Translations under genes and position numbers: made by a program
Notes under the pieces: generated by a model
What the model was told of the DNA's origin: nothing
The model's input: the letters and a program-made list of their open reading frames with translations, nothing else
Database searches by the model: none
In this document: positions 11,678-24,636 of the stretch, in pieces
How the letters are laid out: the number at the start of each line of letters is the position of its first letter
Numbering within the stretch: the first letter of the stretch is position 1
Assembly (NCBI GenBank): GCA_003665825.1
Contig: QPFY01000004.1
Coordinates: 186,001-250,000, forward strand
DNA length: 64,000 nt
Source: Microbotryum silenes-acaulis
Lineage: Eukaryota > Basidiomycota > Microbotryomycetes > Microbotryales > Microbotryaceae
Reading direction: 5' to 3'

Positions 11678-12282
11678 GGCGACAAATGTAGTGTAGCGTC
11701 GAAAGAGTGAGCAATTGGGGAGAGTGGGGAGAGGGAGAAGGTGGAACTTCCTGAGGAGTTGTCGCCGTGCGAGCATACGAAGTCGAAAATGAGTTGATGC
11801 TCCGCTACCATGTTGAGCGGCCTACGCATGCCGAGTGGGCTCCGCCGGGGTGGGCGCGAAGGGCTTCGGGTCGGACTCCCGGTTGGGCCGCGGGGGCACC
11901 GCGACTGCCGCGCTCCGCAAGGGCAGACTCGGCCGCCGCGCTTTGGTGGGTTCAGCCGCAGTGGTCTGCGCACCGTAACTTAAGCTCGCGGTGTGGGAGA
12001 TTCTGTTTGGCCAGTATCTACCTTGGAACATTTTGCCCGAGGCGATTTTCTACTGAAAAAAAAAGAGAGAGGTACGTATCCACAGATGACAATTGAGAGG
12101 GCGATAAAGCAATTTGTAAAGAACGGGGGTTGTTCGGTATCGCGGTCTTCCTCAACAGCGAATATCGATTGCAAGCAACTACAGACTCTCTATCAGAGCT
12201 TGCAAACAGATAAGGATCTTGACTGGAAGCTTTTTGTACCATTTACACAGCCTCGGACTCGCGCAAATAGAAATAATCTTCT
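11678..12282. promoter_or_regulatory. Promoter region of CocE-like gene 1
   Basis: This region lies upstream of the CocE-like gene and downstream of the AAA gene, both on the minus strand. The part at 11830-11970 is GC-rich with many CGG/CCG triplets. One inverted pair, CGGACTCCCGG, sits at 11872-11882. The same CGGACTC core occurs before the FAD monooxygenase and PhyH-like gene 2. Binding by the cluster regulator is inference. Confidence 0.35.
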
Positions 12283-15200
12283 TCAGTTGCGCAAAGGCTC
12301 AAAGCCCGACTTTGCCACAGCAATGACCTCTTCCAAATGGGATGTGCACAATCTTTCCTTCTCGACCAAAGCCACCGCTTGTGCCATCCTCACGGCATGC
12401 TTGATATCGCGCCCGTTCATCTCGAACGACGATAGGCGGTCCAAGTTGAATTCCTTGGGGTCCGCCTCGGCCTTGACCAGGAACTGTATGGAGTATGTAC
12501 AGTACGATTCAGTGATCGGTCCGTGACTTATTGGCAAAGTGGGGCTCAGACCCCCACGGACGCCAAACTTACACGCTCCCATAGAATACGACGAGACCCA
12601 GAGTCGAGGGTCTTGAAGTGAAGCACGACAGCAAAGCGAGAGATAAAGGCGTCGTCGAGTCTGGGAAGATGAGGTTTAAACGATTAGCACGGCGGCTTGG
12701 GGACGGCAAAGGAGAGATTTCAAGGACTGACTGCTCGATGACGTTCGTGGTCAAGATCAAAACTGTACGGGGACGAGGGCATTCGGTTCAACAACTAGAG
12801 GTCGAGCTAAGTCCAAGCTTTTTCGTGCGGTGCTCACCACCAGTAAAGTACTCCAGTTCTATGTTGCAGCGGAATAGTACCAAGCGTCAGCCCGGGTGAA
12901 TCAGTGGTCCCAAGATCCCGCGAAAGACTCACGTCGTAGGAACACTCCCACCAGGGCATTGTGCTCAAGGTTGTCTGGACTTCGTCTCGTGAGGAAGATG
13001 TCCGCCTGCATGGCCAACGAGAGCATCGCGTAAGTTGGCCGATCAGTGGACTCAATCTGGTCCAGCTGCCGCACACGCACCTCATCGATGAGCAGAACAG
13101 CGTTCCAAGAGGTGGCAAGCTTTCCGTTTTGAAAGTTAGTTGGTTGCTATAGGTCGACCGACTGCCCTGCGCACGATATAGACCAACCTCTAGAGTGTCT
13201 TTGAGTTGCCTCTCAAGTACAGCCGCAGTCAGTCCCAATTCGCCCGCGCCGACAACATACAGTGGTCGGCGAAGGTGCTCCGCAATTGCCTCCGCGGCAA
13301 GGGTCTGTGGCGTAGGGAATGGAACGTCAATCAGCGTGTTCTCGTCCATGATACAAAGTTGAAGTCACACTCACCTTGCCTGTACCAGGCGTTCCATGGA
13401 ACGCCATAATCAAGCCTGTCCCTTTTCCTTCCACTACGTCTTGCATCAGCTGATCCTTGAGGTTGCTCGCGTGCACGGTGACGAGTGCTCGAATGAGTCG
13501 CCGATAAGAGTCGGGAATGACGAGATGCGAAAAGCTTGCGTCTCGCCACTGGACCGGGGTCAAGCGCGAAATGAGGAATTCGCCCCATCGCTGCAATGAG
13601 GAGGCAAGGTCAGTTTCGTCGCGTCCGGACTTTGAAATACCGAATCAACAGAGCTCGAACCCTCTTCACTTGCCTTGGTTCGGAGAGAAAAGCCATGAAG
13701 TGTTGGGGGCAAAAGGTAGCGATCCTCTTCGCGGAAAGATTCGCAAGGTATCGATGAACCACTGGGACGAGGCTGATATTGAGTCCGGCCGCCTTGGTCA
13801 TTGACATCGTCCCTGTAAAAAAAGAGATCAGTCAGTTTGGGGCGGCAAAGGTATCGACAAGCTGCGAATATGTGGAAGGCACCCACCCCCACTGATCAAG
13901 TACAGGATTTGCACGGCGGAAGCTCTTGACATCGATGACAACCTGCCCGTCGCCCAAGAGCCGAGATCTGAGGAACGGGGAGCGGGGTATGCGATGTGTA
14001 AGCCGAGGGACAAAAGCTTCGCGGTGGAGGTTCACTCACGCTCCACTGAATGCACGGGTGTAGAAGAAGCCGCTATACTCCACATGTGATTGGCAAGCAT
14101 GCTGTAGAATTGGAGAGGACATTCTGGATCAGATGAAATCCAGATAGAGCATTTCATAAGCTCAAAGACGGGCCTTCATGTACACCTTGCCTCGGTCTGT
14201 GAAGGAGCGAAAGGGGATTTTAGTTTGACGGTAGTCTCCACAGCTATCGGGATCTGCAGCGGCTGACCGGCGAGCATCGCCTTAGAAGCGTTCGATAGGG
14301 GGATAGTTTTGAGCGACGTAACAGCGCGAAGATCCTAAGAGGGTCGATTCGGCGAGTTAGCGAAATGAGCCCGCGGGCATGAAGCCACCGAGCCCCGATG
14401 GAGAAACGAACGTCAAACTCATTCACTCTCCGCGTCACCGGCATCTTGTGGTAACACGTCCCAGCCCATTGGTGAAAGTGACAAGATAGTTGGAACACTC
14501 TGCAAAGACTCGAATACGTCAAACGCTGGACGCCAGAGCTTCGCTCAGAATCCCACCATCGTCTCACCTTCCCATTGACTCTTGCACGTAGGCCCACGAA
14601 TCCAGCTTCAGGGCGATCTAATTGCAGGAATTTGAATCTGGGTGAGCGTCCGGACATCGGACAATCGAATCAATCGGTTGGGACTGACCATTTCTCCGGT
14701 GACGTCATGAGCGGACTCGATTTCTTGACCGACTTTGAAAAGTGTCCAGAGGAGGCGCCATGAGATGGTACCGGCGGGAAAGGAGGCCAGTTTGGTCGCA
14801 CTGCAGGGGACGGGTTAGGGCAATAAGTAAGCGCAATGCTCGCGCAGAACGAGAGCAAAGAGGACAAAATATCTTACACCTGGCTGAACTGCTGATCGAG
14901 TAAGGTTCTCAGGGCCTGCAAAGTCTGCCAGACTGGCGATTCGCTTCCGTCCTCGGCACGTGACGCCGATTCCTCGAGACTCAGGAGCTGGTCCCGTCGC
15001 ACGTACAGCGATCGAGCATCAATCTGGTGGGTCATGAACGATCAAATTTATCAGTAACAAGAGACTTCCCCCACTCGCTACCGAAAGAACTCACACCGGG
15101 ACGGGACTGGTATAGTGATCCCAAAGTGGGGAACAGGCGTTTGACCGCGTCCAGCAAGTCCTCGTCGTGCAGAAGGATGTAGGCGTAGTCGTCGTCGGGT

Positions 15201-15361
15201 GTCAAGCTTGGGAAGGACCGATTTACCAGAGTGAATGCATATGCAGGTCGTTGAGGCTTGAGACTCTCCGCCCGCTTCTTGGCCTCAAGCGCCTCGTCAA
15301 GCGGAATCCATAGGCCGGTGGTCGCCGACGGCACTTGGTGAATCACGTCGTACACGCTCAT
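12283..15361 (-). CDS. Fungal AAA+ ATPase (DUF7025-type)
   Basis: A many-exon gene starts at ATG 15361 (MSVYDVIHQVPSATTGLW) and stops at 12283. The AAA module is in the last third. Walker A is in FHGTPGTGK. Walker B, once an intron is removed, reads VLLIDEADIFLTRR. Sensor 1 lies in GVLFLTTN. The C-terminal lid reads EMNGRDIKHAVRMAQAVALVEKE... . The long N-terminal half, with YAYILLHDEDLLDAVKRLFP and FLRSRLLGDGQVVIDVKSF, matches the layout of a fungus-specific AAA family with an N-terminal DUF7025-like domain. Those proteins are poorly characterised; ATP-driven remodelling of a protein partner is assumed from the fold. It sits inside the metabolic cluster, but a link to its chemistry is not shown by the sequence. 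Exon borders are approximate. Confidence 0.8.
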
Positions 15362-15837
15362 TTCGCCAAAGTCGAGCGATGGTGAAGCCTATGCTGGCCT
15401 TGTGTAGTGACTGGCAGGCAACCTCGGTAGCGCCGCAAACCCGCGTCGCTCTGCGGAACCTTCGGTAGGTGCCTTTTCTTGAGTGCAACTTGCTGAACTA
15501 ATGTCGAACGTACGCCGAGTCGCCCGCTCCGGCGCTCCCGGCTGCTCCGATGTGGGGCGGGGGAGCATGCGAGCTGTCCACGCAGGTCAAGGCTTGCGTT
15601 GCGCGCTCAGCGCCGCTGCGTCTCCGGGAAGTGGGCGGCCCGGCTGTCCCAGTTCGTAAATAACAGGCCGAAGAATCGTCAACGCCAGCAAGGTTTGCAG
15701 TAGTAGTGATCTGACAAGAGTCGCGACCTATTTGATTCTGATTTGAACCGTGATATTCTGATAGGGGTCAAAACTCGACTGCGCCACGACCACTCTTGCG
15801 GCCACACTAGTTGAACTTTCTCGTGTATCATAAGTTC
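15362..15837. promoter_or_regulatory. Promoter region of the AAA gene
   Basis: This region lies between the start of the AAA gene and the 3' end of the zinc-cluster gene, both on the minus strand. A GC-rich block at about 15520-15650 contains several CTCCGG/CCGG-like triplet pairs resembling those before the other cluster genes. Confidence 0.3.
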
Positions 15838-18697
15838 TCATACGAAAGAATCAAAGTTCATCATGCCATGTCCGTGCGATGTCGAAGATTGCACCATCAA
15901 ACCCTGACCCATCGCCGTCCCTTCGAGCGGATCCACCATCAACGGGTCTTTCGAAGACGTCAAGACCCCGTTCCCAAGCAGGTAAGGCCACAGGCTCTTA
16001 AAGTCGAGCATGTCGTACCCGTCTCCACGAGGCGCGTCCATGTCGTGCCATCCGGTAGACTCGAGGCCCAGCGTCTCGGGAAACGCTGTACTCGGTCTTG
16101 CCGCTGTAGACGTTGTGGCAGGCCCTGGATGAGGACTGCTCGCGCGCGTCGGGGCGCGACTCGATTTGCCGGGTTGCTCGACCTTGAGCTTGGTCTTCTC
16201 GTACAGCCGTGGAAGGACCTGGATGAACTCTTGTGCGAAGCCAGCTCGACCGTACACCTCTGCCGCGAACGCGGTCGAATGCTCGAGGATGATCAGGTCG
16301 GCCCTGGCAACCCACGTTGTGGGGTTTTGCCATGTATGAATCGCTAGGACGATGATGGCGTTGAAGATGCAGTGAAGCGTCCAGGACCGGTCTCGAGGGA
16401 AAGAGGCCCGGAGTCGCTCGAGACACGAGAGGGTTGAACGAGCGGAGGTGAGGCAAATGGAAGCGCTGTTCTGTATCCGACTGGCGTAAGGTTGCAGGAG
16501 CGGGCTGTTGATGTTGGGGAGGACCAGACGTGCGTGATCAAACAACGACAGACGATGTAAAGTGATCATGCTGCGCAGAAGATTCAAGAATGCAGTGCTC
16601 AGCGCCAAATTGCCGAGTCCGACTCAACGCGCAGTATTCAGTCAAAGGACTTACACTTGGTGATACAACATATGAATGGACGCTGCGTAAGGTAAAAGTG
16701 CATTCGCCTGAGGAGCATCGCTGCCGGGACGTAGAGGGAGGGGCACCGACTCGACCCATTTGAGCAACGCCTCGTCGCGCTGACCGATTCGATGCAATGC
16801 CTCGACGGTCGAGAGCGTTGCAACGTTACGAGAGAACAGGCTTGCGCTGACTGCTTCGAGCTCCATGCACAGTGTGATATAAGGGGTGAAGACGTCGATC
16901 GGATGTGGACTACCCCCAATGATGAATGTTGCCCCGTGGCCGATTGCACTCGGCTGGATCGTGCAAGCACGAACGTCGACGGCGGAGACCCGACCGCATT
17001 CGAATGAGCCGACCTTGTCCATGCAGTACGCAGTATACCCTGTGAGATTATTCAGTGGGAAATTTAGTACACGGGTACCATTCAGTCGTTGGACGAGAGT
17101 GGAAACGCACAGATGCGAGCATCAAGGCTAGCAAGTGGGCCATTGTTCTCCAGATGCATGCCGTAGCTATAACCGATACGGATGGCCATCGATACAAGCG
17201 TCCAAGCCAACCCGTCTTTATTGCGCTGTGATGCCAAATGCTTCGAAATGAGTTCGATTATGGTGATAATCGATAAAAATCAGGGGCGACCGCGATGGAC
17301 TCACATTGCGCAAACTTAAACAAATGAGGAGCAGGGCCTGAACCGACGATCGAAAAGGTCTCGCGAGAAGAGATGGAAGCGACTTCCACGCAAGCTGCAT
17401 GTACCTCTCGCCTTCGCTGCTGATCACACCTGCCAAGTCGGTGGCATCGGCACCCAGCGAGCACAGCGCGTACAACAGGGCGCGGTTCACAGGGTCGAGT
17501 AGATGTTGAGGGGTGTGCAAGAGCTGGCGCGTAGCGGTCTCATCGAGAAAAGGGTACGAGTAGTGCGTGGAGGTGAAATAGCTGTCGAGGTACCGGTTCA
17601 GCGTCCCGGCATCAGGCAGATGGGACTCGGGATCGTCCAGCCCGGGGAAGACGTATTCTTCAGTGCTGGCGACGCCGTGTTTGAGATGCTGTGCAAGTCC
17701 ATCGCGAGACGTCGACTCGCTGTCGAGCCATTTCAACAAAGCCTGCGATGAGCTCGCACCGACGAATTTTCGGCGATGCGCGGCCATGTGCAGAATTCCT
17801 CCGTCGTTGACGCGGCATTGCTCCGCGCCGCTATTCCCAACGGCTGGATCGCGTTCCAAATCGTCGTAAGTGGTCGCCGGTGCCAAGTGATTCGGAACGG
17901 CGGCAGGCAACGCCGAAGTCGAAGCTGCTGCAACCCTCGGAGGCTGCTCGGCAGCGTGCAAGAGATGCGCCAGCGTGGCCGCGGCCTGGTCGTGTTCCGC
18001 ACCTTGGCCTTGAAGAGCCGGGGCAGGGAAGGGAAAATGGGTCGCGTCCGTCGAAGTGTGGCCGTTAGACATTGGGGTTGGCAGTGAAGCGGACGGGGTC
18101 GCCATGGGTGGGCTGCCCTTGGTACTATTGATGCGGACCGACCCCTTCGGATGTGCGCTGCGGCCCACTCCGGTCTTTTGTCGAATAGGAACTACGAGCG
18201 ATTGAGCGTGTGGTTTTGTCCTAAATATTGCGAGGTGCACATCCACAGTATTCCTTGTCAGCGCTCTCCACCTCTTTCCTAAGGGCGGCGAGCCTAGTCG
18301 GAAGGCTTGAACTCACACGACGCATTCCACTTCAGCCGCGATACACGGACCGCAAGCAGGCTGCGCTTCGTCACACCTGCGGCAGTAGCATTCCGCGGCA
18401 TGGGGTGAGAATGAGAAGGGAGATGAACCGTGGTGGAACGCAAGAGAGTCAGGGTCAGCGACGATGGCTCAGGGTCGGTCGACTTCAGCAGCGCTCCGGG
18501 AATGGCCCGTGCGTCGGAGCGCATCAAGAGCGGAGGCGGGGACGACGACGGGGACGAGGGAGGGCGGGGCGAGCGTACCTGATCTTCTTGCGGCGGCAGC
18601 GATCACAGGCGCATACGAGTCGATGTCGTTTCGCTGGGCGTCGCTCTACATCTTGTTCGGGTGACACGGTCGACTGCGACAACCCGTGGTTCTCCAT
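15838..18697 (-). CDS. Zn2Cys6 fungal transcription factor
   Basis: The start chosen is ATG 18697 (MENHGLSQSTVSPEQDVERR), because the basic region and zinc cluster follow at once. A 202-nt intron (18377-18578) splits the zinc cluster. After splicing it reads CDRCRRKKIRCDEAQPAC followed by GPCIAAEVEC, a perfect C-x2-C-x6-C-x6-C-x2-C-x6-C. A Ser/Pro linker follows. Then comes the fungal transcription factor regulatory domain (LPDAGTLNRYLDSYFTSTHY, ALLYALCSLGADATDLAG, WTLVSMAIRIGYSYGMHL, VYCMDKVGSFECGR). The tail is Ser/Pro-rich and ends HGHGMMNFDSFV. It should be a nuclear DNA-binding regulator recognising CGG triplets. It lies directly behind the MFS transporter on the same strand, in the middle of the mirror-image enzyme pairs, so it is the likely cluster regulator. 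Internal exon borders are approximate. Confidence 0.88.
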
Positions 18698-19338
18698 GCC
18701 CGGGGTAGATCCAGCTGCCTGGCTTTCTGGTTGGTGCTGGACTCGGACGGCGCGAACGTGCCAAGCCGAGGAACGGAGCGGAACCTGACGCCGCCGCACC
18801 ACAGGCCAGATCAGCAGCACCGCCGCCTCCTGCAGCCTCCTGCCGCCTCGCCGGTCGATCGGAGCCCGCCAACGAATCATGATTTGCGCAATGCAATTCG
18901 ACTCAGGCCTTGTGTCCCAGAAGATCCACGAGTCGCACCTAATATGTGATCTTATGCTGTGTAAATTTTGAGTGAACTGCCGTATCAACAACGAATGCTT
19001 CAGGTGCAGCCAGTGAAAGTCTCGCAAAGGCTTAGGCAGGGGCAACCGTCGGGGACGATAGTCAAAGGGATGTGTTTACATTCGGGAACCGAAGACGTGT
19101 TCACCTCTGACTTTGGTCGTAAGCATTGCTAATTTTATTTGCATTTTACAACTTTCCCCACTGCATACTACACAACACAAAGAATCACTGTCCTGGGTCA
19201 CAAAGTACCCAGACGAAAGACCGATTTGTACACACGCCGAGAAGACTGCGTACAAGACATCTAAGAACAAACCCATAGAATAAAGGAACCCCGCGTCGCG
19301 TGATCAAGATCACGACCACATCCGACACTCTCCGCCGT
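18698..19338. other. Intergenic, promoter of the zinc-cluster gene
   Basis: This stretch lies between the regulator start and the MFS stop. Near 18740-18800 there are closely spaced CGG triplets (for example CTCGGACGG), compatible with autoregulation. That is inference. The part next to the MFS gene is its 3' UTR. Confidence 0.3.
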
Positions 19339-21767
19339 TCATCGGTAGCGAGGCTTGTTATCGATGTCGGCCTCGTCGACGACGAATCGGAGGGTCCACA
19401 GGCGGAGACGCTTGCCGAAGAAGTAGAGGCAGAAGCCGCCGATGCCGAGAGCGCCCATAACTCCGGCGTACATTCCGTAAGCAGCGAAGTGACCGAGGCG
19501 GTCGGTGGTCGGCGTGAGCGAGTAAGTCATGCCGAAGGAGATCAGGCCACGGCATCCGCAAACGAGGGTGAGGACGGAACCGGCGCGAGTCGGGTAAGCG
19601 TCGAGGAGATATGTGAGACCGCTGCAAGTGGCACGATAACATGCTGATCAAGACAAGCCCTCAAGCGCTGAAAGGAAGAAGCGTGTTGAGAAGTGTACTC
19701 ACGCAACAGAAACGGCGATGAAGGCAAAGTAGACGCCGGCGTAAGAGAACAGGATGGCGAACCAGTGGACTTTGTAAGGGTGCGAGAAAGCGTAGCCGAA
19801 GAGAACCGCGCAGAATACTCCGACGATCGTGGGGAACGCAAGAGTCATCAATCGAACCTCGGGTTCGTGAACACCACCGTTGCGACGAGCCATGTAGGTA
19901 ACGAGGCGATCACCGAGGACACCGACGAGAGGAAGCAGGAGGAAGGCGACAACGATTTGGCCTGCAAAGATGCATCGAGGTCAGCTTCTGGCTTGGATAT
20001 GAAGCGATGGCCCCGCGGGATCTACTCACCAGAGGATGCAAGACCGGTCCACTTTTCAGCCCAGTTGTAAGGGGGGGCGTTGAGTACAGTGCCGTACTGC
20101 GCGCGCGAAGAATTGGATTGACAGGCCCAAGGTCAGGAGCTTGTTGGGGGAGCCGAGCAGACGGAATGCATGCAACTCACAGTCGTTCCTTGAGCAATGT
20201 TGACACCCAAGAACCAGGAGTTCGCGAGGATTATGAGAAGGACGTTGGGGAACAAGATCATGGTGCACATGTGCTTGATGATGCCCCATCCTTCGCTCCA
20301 GTCGACCTTCGCGGTAGGCATGGGGTTGAGGGACTGGAGGATCGGGGCAGCCTTATATTTGGTATAGTCGAGAGCCGGGCGGTTGTTGACGGTGGCGGGG
20401 GCGGCCTCCTCGACGTAATCTTGACTCTCCTTGTCCCCGATCGAGCCGGGAGTGTTATGCGGGGCAGCGACCGTACCGGGCAGACCGTTGTAAGCCTCCA
20501 AGGGTCGCTCGAACTTGGTCTCGGGAACCAAGAGGAATGAGGCGATCATGATAACACCAGAGATACCGGCGTAAACGTTGTACCAGTTCTTCCAGCCAAC
20601 GGCCGACGCGATGTTACTTGAGACAATCGACAAGACACAACCAAGCATTCCCTGAAGGCGTAAGAGACGTGAAACACAAGGCGTCAGTGCACGTCCATGA
20701 CTGGAGCGAATCGCCCATCGACGACAGGAGCCGAAAGGACTCACTTGGAAGGTCGCTTGGAACGCGAGAATCTTGGACCGTTCGTGCAAGAAGAAAGACT
20801 CCTTCAACATTAGGGGCACCAAGGCTTCACTTTGACCTGTAGGACGGAAAGCGTCGCTATCAGTCAGCAGCTCGAGGGCTGGGAGGAAGGCCGCGGCCTG
20901 GGGCTTACCAGCGGCGAAACCGATGATGATACGAGTTGCAAGATGGAAGCTGTAGCCAGTGTTTTGCGCAGCCAAGATGCAGCCGAGGAACAAAAGAACG
21001 GTAGAGAACAAGTAAACGGGGCGACGTCCGATCGAAAGCGCGATAGGCATGAACAAGAAGTTTCCCAGACCCATCGAAAGAGTAGGGATCGTAACTGGTG
21101 GTGGCAAAGGGGAAGAGGCAGAAGTTAGCACGGAGCACTTGTGAGTAGTACACTGAGTACTAGCTTACTGAGTTGGACGATCTCGTTGTAGGTGCGACCA
21201 TCTCGAACGTAGTCTACTCGACAGAAATGTTGACTTCCGTCAGGTCAGGCCATCGCAGGGGCGAGGGCGAGTCGAAAACACGCACCTCCTACGAAGAAGC
21301 TGATCAAGGCACCCGCCGCGCCAACAACGGTGAGACCGGCGCAGGAGTCTTTGAAAGATGGGTCCGTACGCAATGTCAGTCCCATGATTGCAAGATCAAT
21401 AATTTCATTTGCTTACAAAGAGACAGGATGACAGCAACGGTCCATTTTTGCCATGTGGGCATGTTGAGAGGGTCTGCCAGCCATGGGAGCCCAGAATCGT
21501 CAGCGCATTTTCCGCGAATTCGGGACACCGGAGCCATCTGGCATTCGGCCATCAGGACATCCGAGGCACATTGTGAGATTATACGGGATCTCAACACTCA
21601 CCACGAGGATCGGAACTGGGAGTGGGGATCAGCACGACATCGTTCTTGTCTTGGGAAGTCGAGAGGATGCTGATGGTGCCGGTAGCAGCCTGGGCTTGCT
21701 CCGTCGTGACACCTTCCACCTTGAAGTGGACATTTTCGAGGGCCTCGTGGACGTCTAGGTGGTGCAT
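19339..21767 (-). CDS. MFS transporter (DHA1/Hol1-like)
   Basis: A multi-exon gene starts at ATG 21767 (MHHLDVHEALENVHFKVEG) and stops at 19339. After a hydrophilic N-terminus, the motif ADPLNMPTWQKWTVAVILSL marks the first membrane helix, as in fungal DHA1-type proton antiporters and polyamine/Hol1-like carriers. The MFS loop 2-3 signature appears as ALSIGRRPVYLFSTVLLFLG. A long central loop follows (NGLPGTVAAPHNTPGSIGDK), and then the second six-helix bundle (GQIVVAFLLLPLVGVLGDRL, AGLTYLLDAYPTRAGS, GMYAGVMGALGIGGFCLYFF). About 12 helices are expected in the plasma membrane. Its place between the regulator and CocE-like gene 2 suggests uptake or export of the cluster's substrate or product. 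The substrate is not predictable. Confidence 0.87.
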
Positions 21768-22505
21768 GGTGAACGGTGATGGTCGAGCTCAGAGGAGAGG
21801 ATGGGACAAGGTTGGAAAGAAAGACAAGAGAAGAAGGACCGGTTCCATTCCCCTGATATGTATGAGGGGATCTTGGGGCACTACGGGGGAGGGATTGGGG
21901 AGGGTCAATATCCACGGAGAACCCTGGCCTACCCCGGCGCGGCACACGCCGTACCCCGTGGCCTTACCCCGCGTTTCAGTCTTTATTCCCTCTGTTCCGG
22001 AGCTTGTAGAGCCCGCCCAGCTGCCCGCTCCGGAGCGAATCACAACGCAGTCAATAACTCGCTGGAATGAAGGGTTCACGGCTCGAATCACGAGTGCAAC
22101 TGCGCTTTAGCCTGGCTGGAGTGACGTGGGGTTGATCGAGATCTCAGCCCGGAATGATACCCTTCGACCGCTGGCTGAGGGGTGTCATGAATACCGGCTT
22201 GGGGAACGCGGGCCTTGTGGGCGGCCCTTCGGAGGAGGTCGATCCCAGTGTTTGCTCCGGAGTGGGAGTATGGGCGCCAGGGTATGGGCGCCAGGCGCGC
22301 CGGGCAGCTGCGCGCGCCGGCAGCCCGTGTACCTATTCCGTCTGCGCGCAGCCCCAACGCCGCAGCTGCAACGACCACGAAGGGGAATACCCTGTGCCAA
22401 ACTGGAGAACGCAACGTTGGTTTGCGGTGATTCGGTCCAAGCTTGCAAGCTCGCATCGCTCCTAAGTTTCCTACCACAAGATCCCCGACTCGCTGCAATA
22501 TCACC
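21768..22505. promoter_or_regulatory. Divergent promoter of MFS transporter and CocE-like gene 2
   Basis: The MFS gene (-) and CocE-like gene 2 (+) diverge from this region. It is GC-rich and holds two copies of the 8-bp palindrome CTCCGGAG (22028-22035 and 22255-22262), plus a short GGGCGCCAG repeat near 22267-22290. The palindrome is an everted pair of CGG-type half sites, a plausible target for the cluster's Zn2Cys6 protein. That is inference. Confidence 0.4.
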
Positions 22506-24636
22506 ATGCCCGTTATTCAAGACCAGATCATCTATCGCCCGCTCAACAAGCCGCAAGAGGGCGTCAACGGCTACCAAGGCTTTCAGCCCGGGAAGGTTGA
22601 AACGCTGCCCAAGGGCTTCACCGGCAAAGGCTGGGATGGGCTTGATTCAAGGCCTCTTACCTCCGATATCTTGGTCGAGCACGACGTCGAGATTGTGGTT
22701 CGTGACGGAGCCCGACTTTACGCCGACGTCTACCGCCCTCCCGGCTCGGATGAGAAGGTGCCCATCATCATTGGATGGAGCCCGTATGGTAAGTTCCTCG
22801 AGCCAATGGAGAGTGCGATGTCGCCAGTTGACAAGTTGTGCTGACAACACTTCTTGCGTTAATCCCAAAAGGCAAGAAGTACTCTGCCACGGACATGCTT
22901 CCGGTGTGCACCTGGAAGTGTGGCGTGATCCCGAGCGACCTGAGTGGCTTTGAGAAATTTGAAGGCCTCGGTATGTCTTCTGACCATCTTCCCAAGTCTG
23001 CTCCAGAACACTATCTTACGCATCTCTGCTTATGCTGCTCCTCTCAGATCCTGCCGTCTGGTGCCCTAAAGGCTACGCCATCGCTTCGATCGATCAGCGA
23101 GGCGCAGGCAACTCTGACGGTGAGACTTTGGTCAACAGCTCAAAGTCTCCGTCCCCCCGGCACCACGTGCTGACCAGTGCCTGACCTTGTTGCTACTGTA
23201 CCGTAGGAAACGTCCAGATGATTGGCAGCAAGGACGCTGAAGATGGTTACGACGTCATTGAGTGGCTCGCCAAGCGCGAGTGGTGCAATGGCAAAGTTGG
23301 CATGGCCGGCAACTCCTACCTCGCCATTTCGCAGTACTTCATCGCCGCGCTCCAGCCCCCGTCGCTCGCTGCGATCGCACCCTGGGATGGACTCTCTGAT
23401 CTGTACCGTGAGCAGTTCGTTCGAGGCGGAATGTGAGTACACTAGGATCTCTATACTTGCCGGTTTGGACGCTAATCCTCTGTCCCCCCGGGCACTCGTT
23501 CTGCTCTCGTTCTCAGCTTTAACTTGTCCAACTTTGCCCTCATCGCAAGTCTCATCATTCGCGGCAACGGCGGGATCGAAGACTTCGAGGCCAACTACCG
23601 CCGTTACCCCAAGGCCACTTCTGAGTTCTGGTCCGACAAGCGCGTCGACATGACGAAGATCAACGTGCCGTGCTACCTTGCTGGTTCGGATGTCTCTTCC
23701 CTCCACACGATGGGCACACTACGCGCTTGGACCGAGATTGGCTCAAAGGACAAGTGGCTCCGATGGGGCGGATACCAAGAATGGTTTGACCTGTACTCCG
23801 AGCCCCACAATCAGCAAGAATTTCTCGGCTTCTTCGACCTTTACCTCAAGGGGAAGGAGAACGGGTGGGCCGAAGCAACGCCGCGCGTGCGCATGACGAT
23901 CCTGAACTTTGGCGACAAGGACCCGATCGAGAACATCGTCGTGGACAACTGGCCGTTGCCGCAGACGCAGTACACCGACCTGTTCATCCGAGACGGCGGA
24001 AAACTTGCTCTCACTACCCCTTCGGCCAAGAGCAGCCTGTCTTACAACTCGGAGGTCGTGGGACCCGCCGGTATGCGCTCGTTCACCTACACCTTCGACA
24101 AGCAGACCAGGATCGTCGGCTTGCCCAAGGCGCACCTCTTTGTATCGTGCACCGCCTCGGACGATCTTTGCATCTACGTCGACCTTCGTAAGCTCGACAC
24201 CTCCGGCAAGCTCATCAAGCACGTCCAAGTCTCGACCGAGCGACGCTGGATAAAGAAGTACGAGGACATCCCCGAAAAGGACCACAGTGGTGTCATCATC
24301 CACTCGGGCTCAGCAGGGATGCTTCGCGCTTCGCGACGCAAGATTGATCGTAGTCGTACTTGGCACCGGCACGCTCCATTTCACACCCACGACGAGGACG
24401 AGAAGATTCCCCCGGGACAGATCGTCGAGCTCGAGATCGGCATCTGGCACATGGGCGTCCAGTTCGAGGCCGGCGAGAGCCTCCGCTTCGACGTGTTCGG
24501 ACAGAGTTCGCTCAACCCGGAACTGAAGGAGGGTCAAGGTAGTCGCCCCGAGGACGAGCGCAACAAGGGTGAACATGTGATCCACTTTGGTGGCGAGTAC
24601 CCCAGTCGTGTCATCCTGCCGATTGTGCCAATATGA
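22506..24636 (+). CDS. CocE/NonD-type alpha/beta hydrolase, copy 2
   Basis: The start is ATG 22506 (MPVIQDQIIYRPLNKPQEG) and the stop is at 24636. Five exons are split after WSPYG, KFEGL, GNSDG and FVRGGM. The last exon (about 23518-24636) holds the cap and C-terminal jelly-roll domain and ends GGEYPSRVILPIVPI. The hydrolase motifs are EHDVEIVVRDGARLYADVYR, IASIDQRGAGNSDG and the nucleophile segment GMAGNSYLAISQYF. LAGSDVSSLHTMGT carries a likely catalytic Asp. The same block order is found in copy 1 at 9.4-11.7 kb, and many stretches are identical, but introns fall at different places. It is a predicted cytosolic esterase, amidase or acylase of the X-Pro-DPP/cocaine-esterase family. It converges on PhyH-like gene 2 and diverges from the MFS gene. 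Confidence 0.88.

Noticed and set aside
19300..19647. Plus-strand frame of 115 codons over the 3' end of the MFS gene
   Set aside because: It is antisense to clear transmembrane exons of the transporter.
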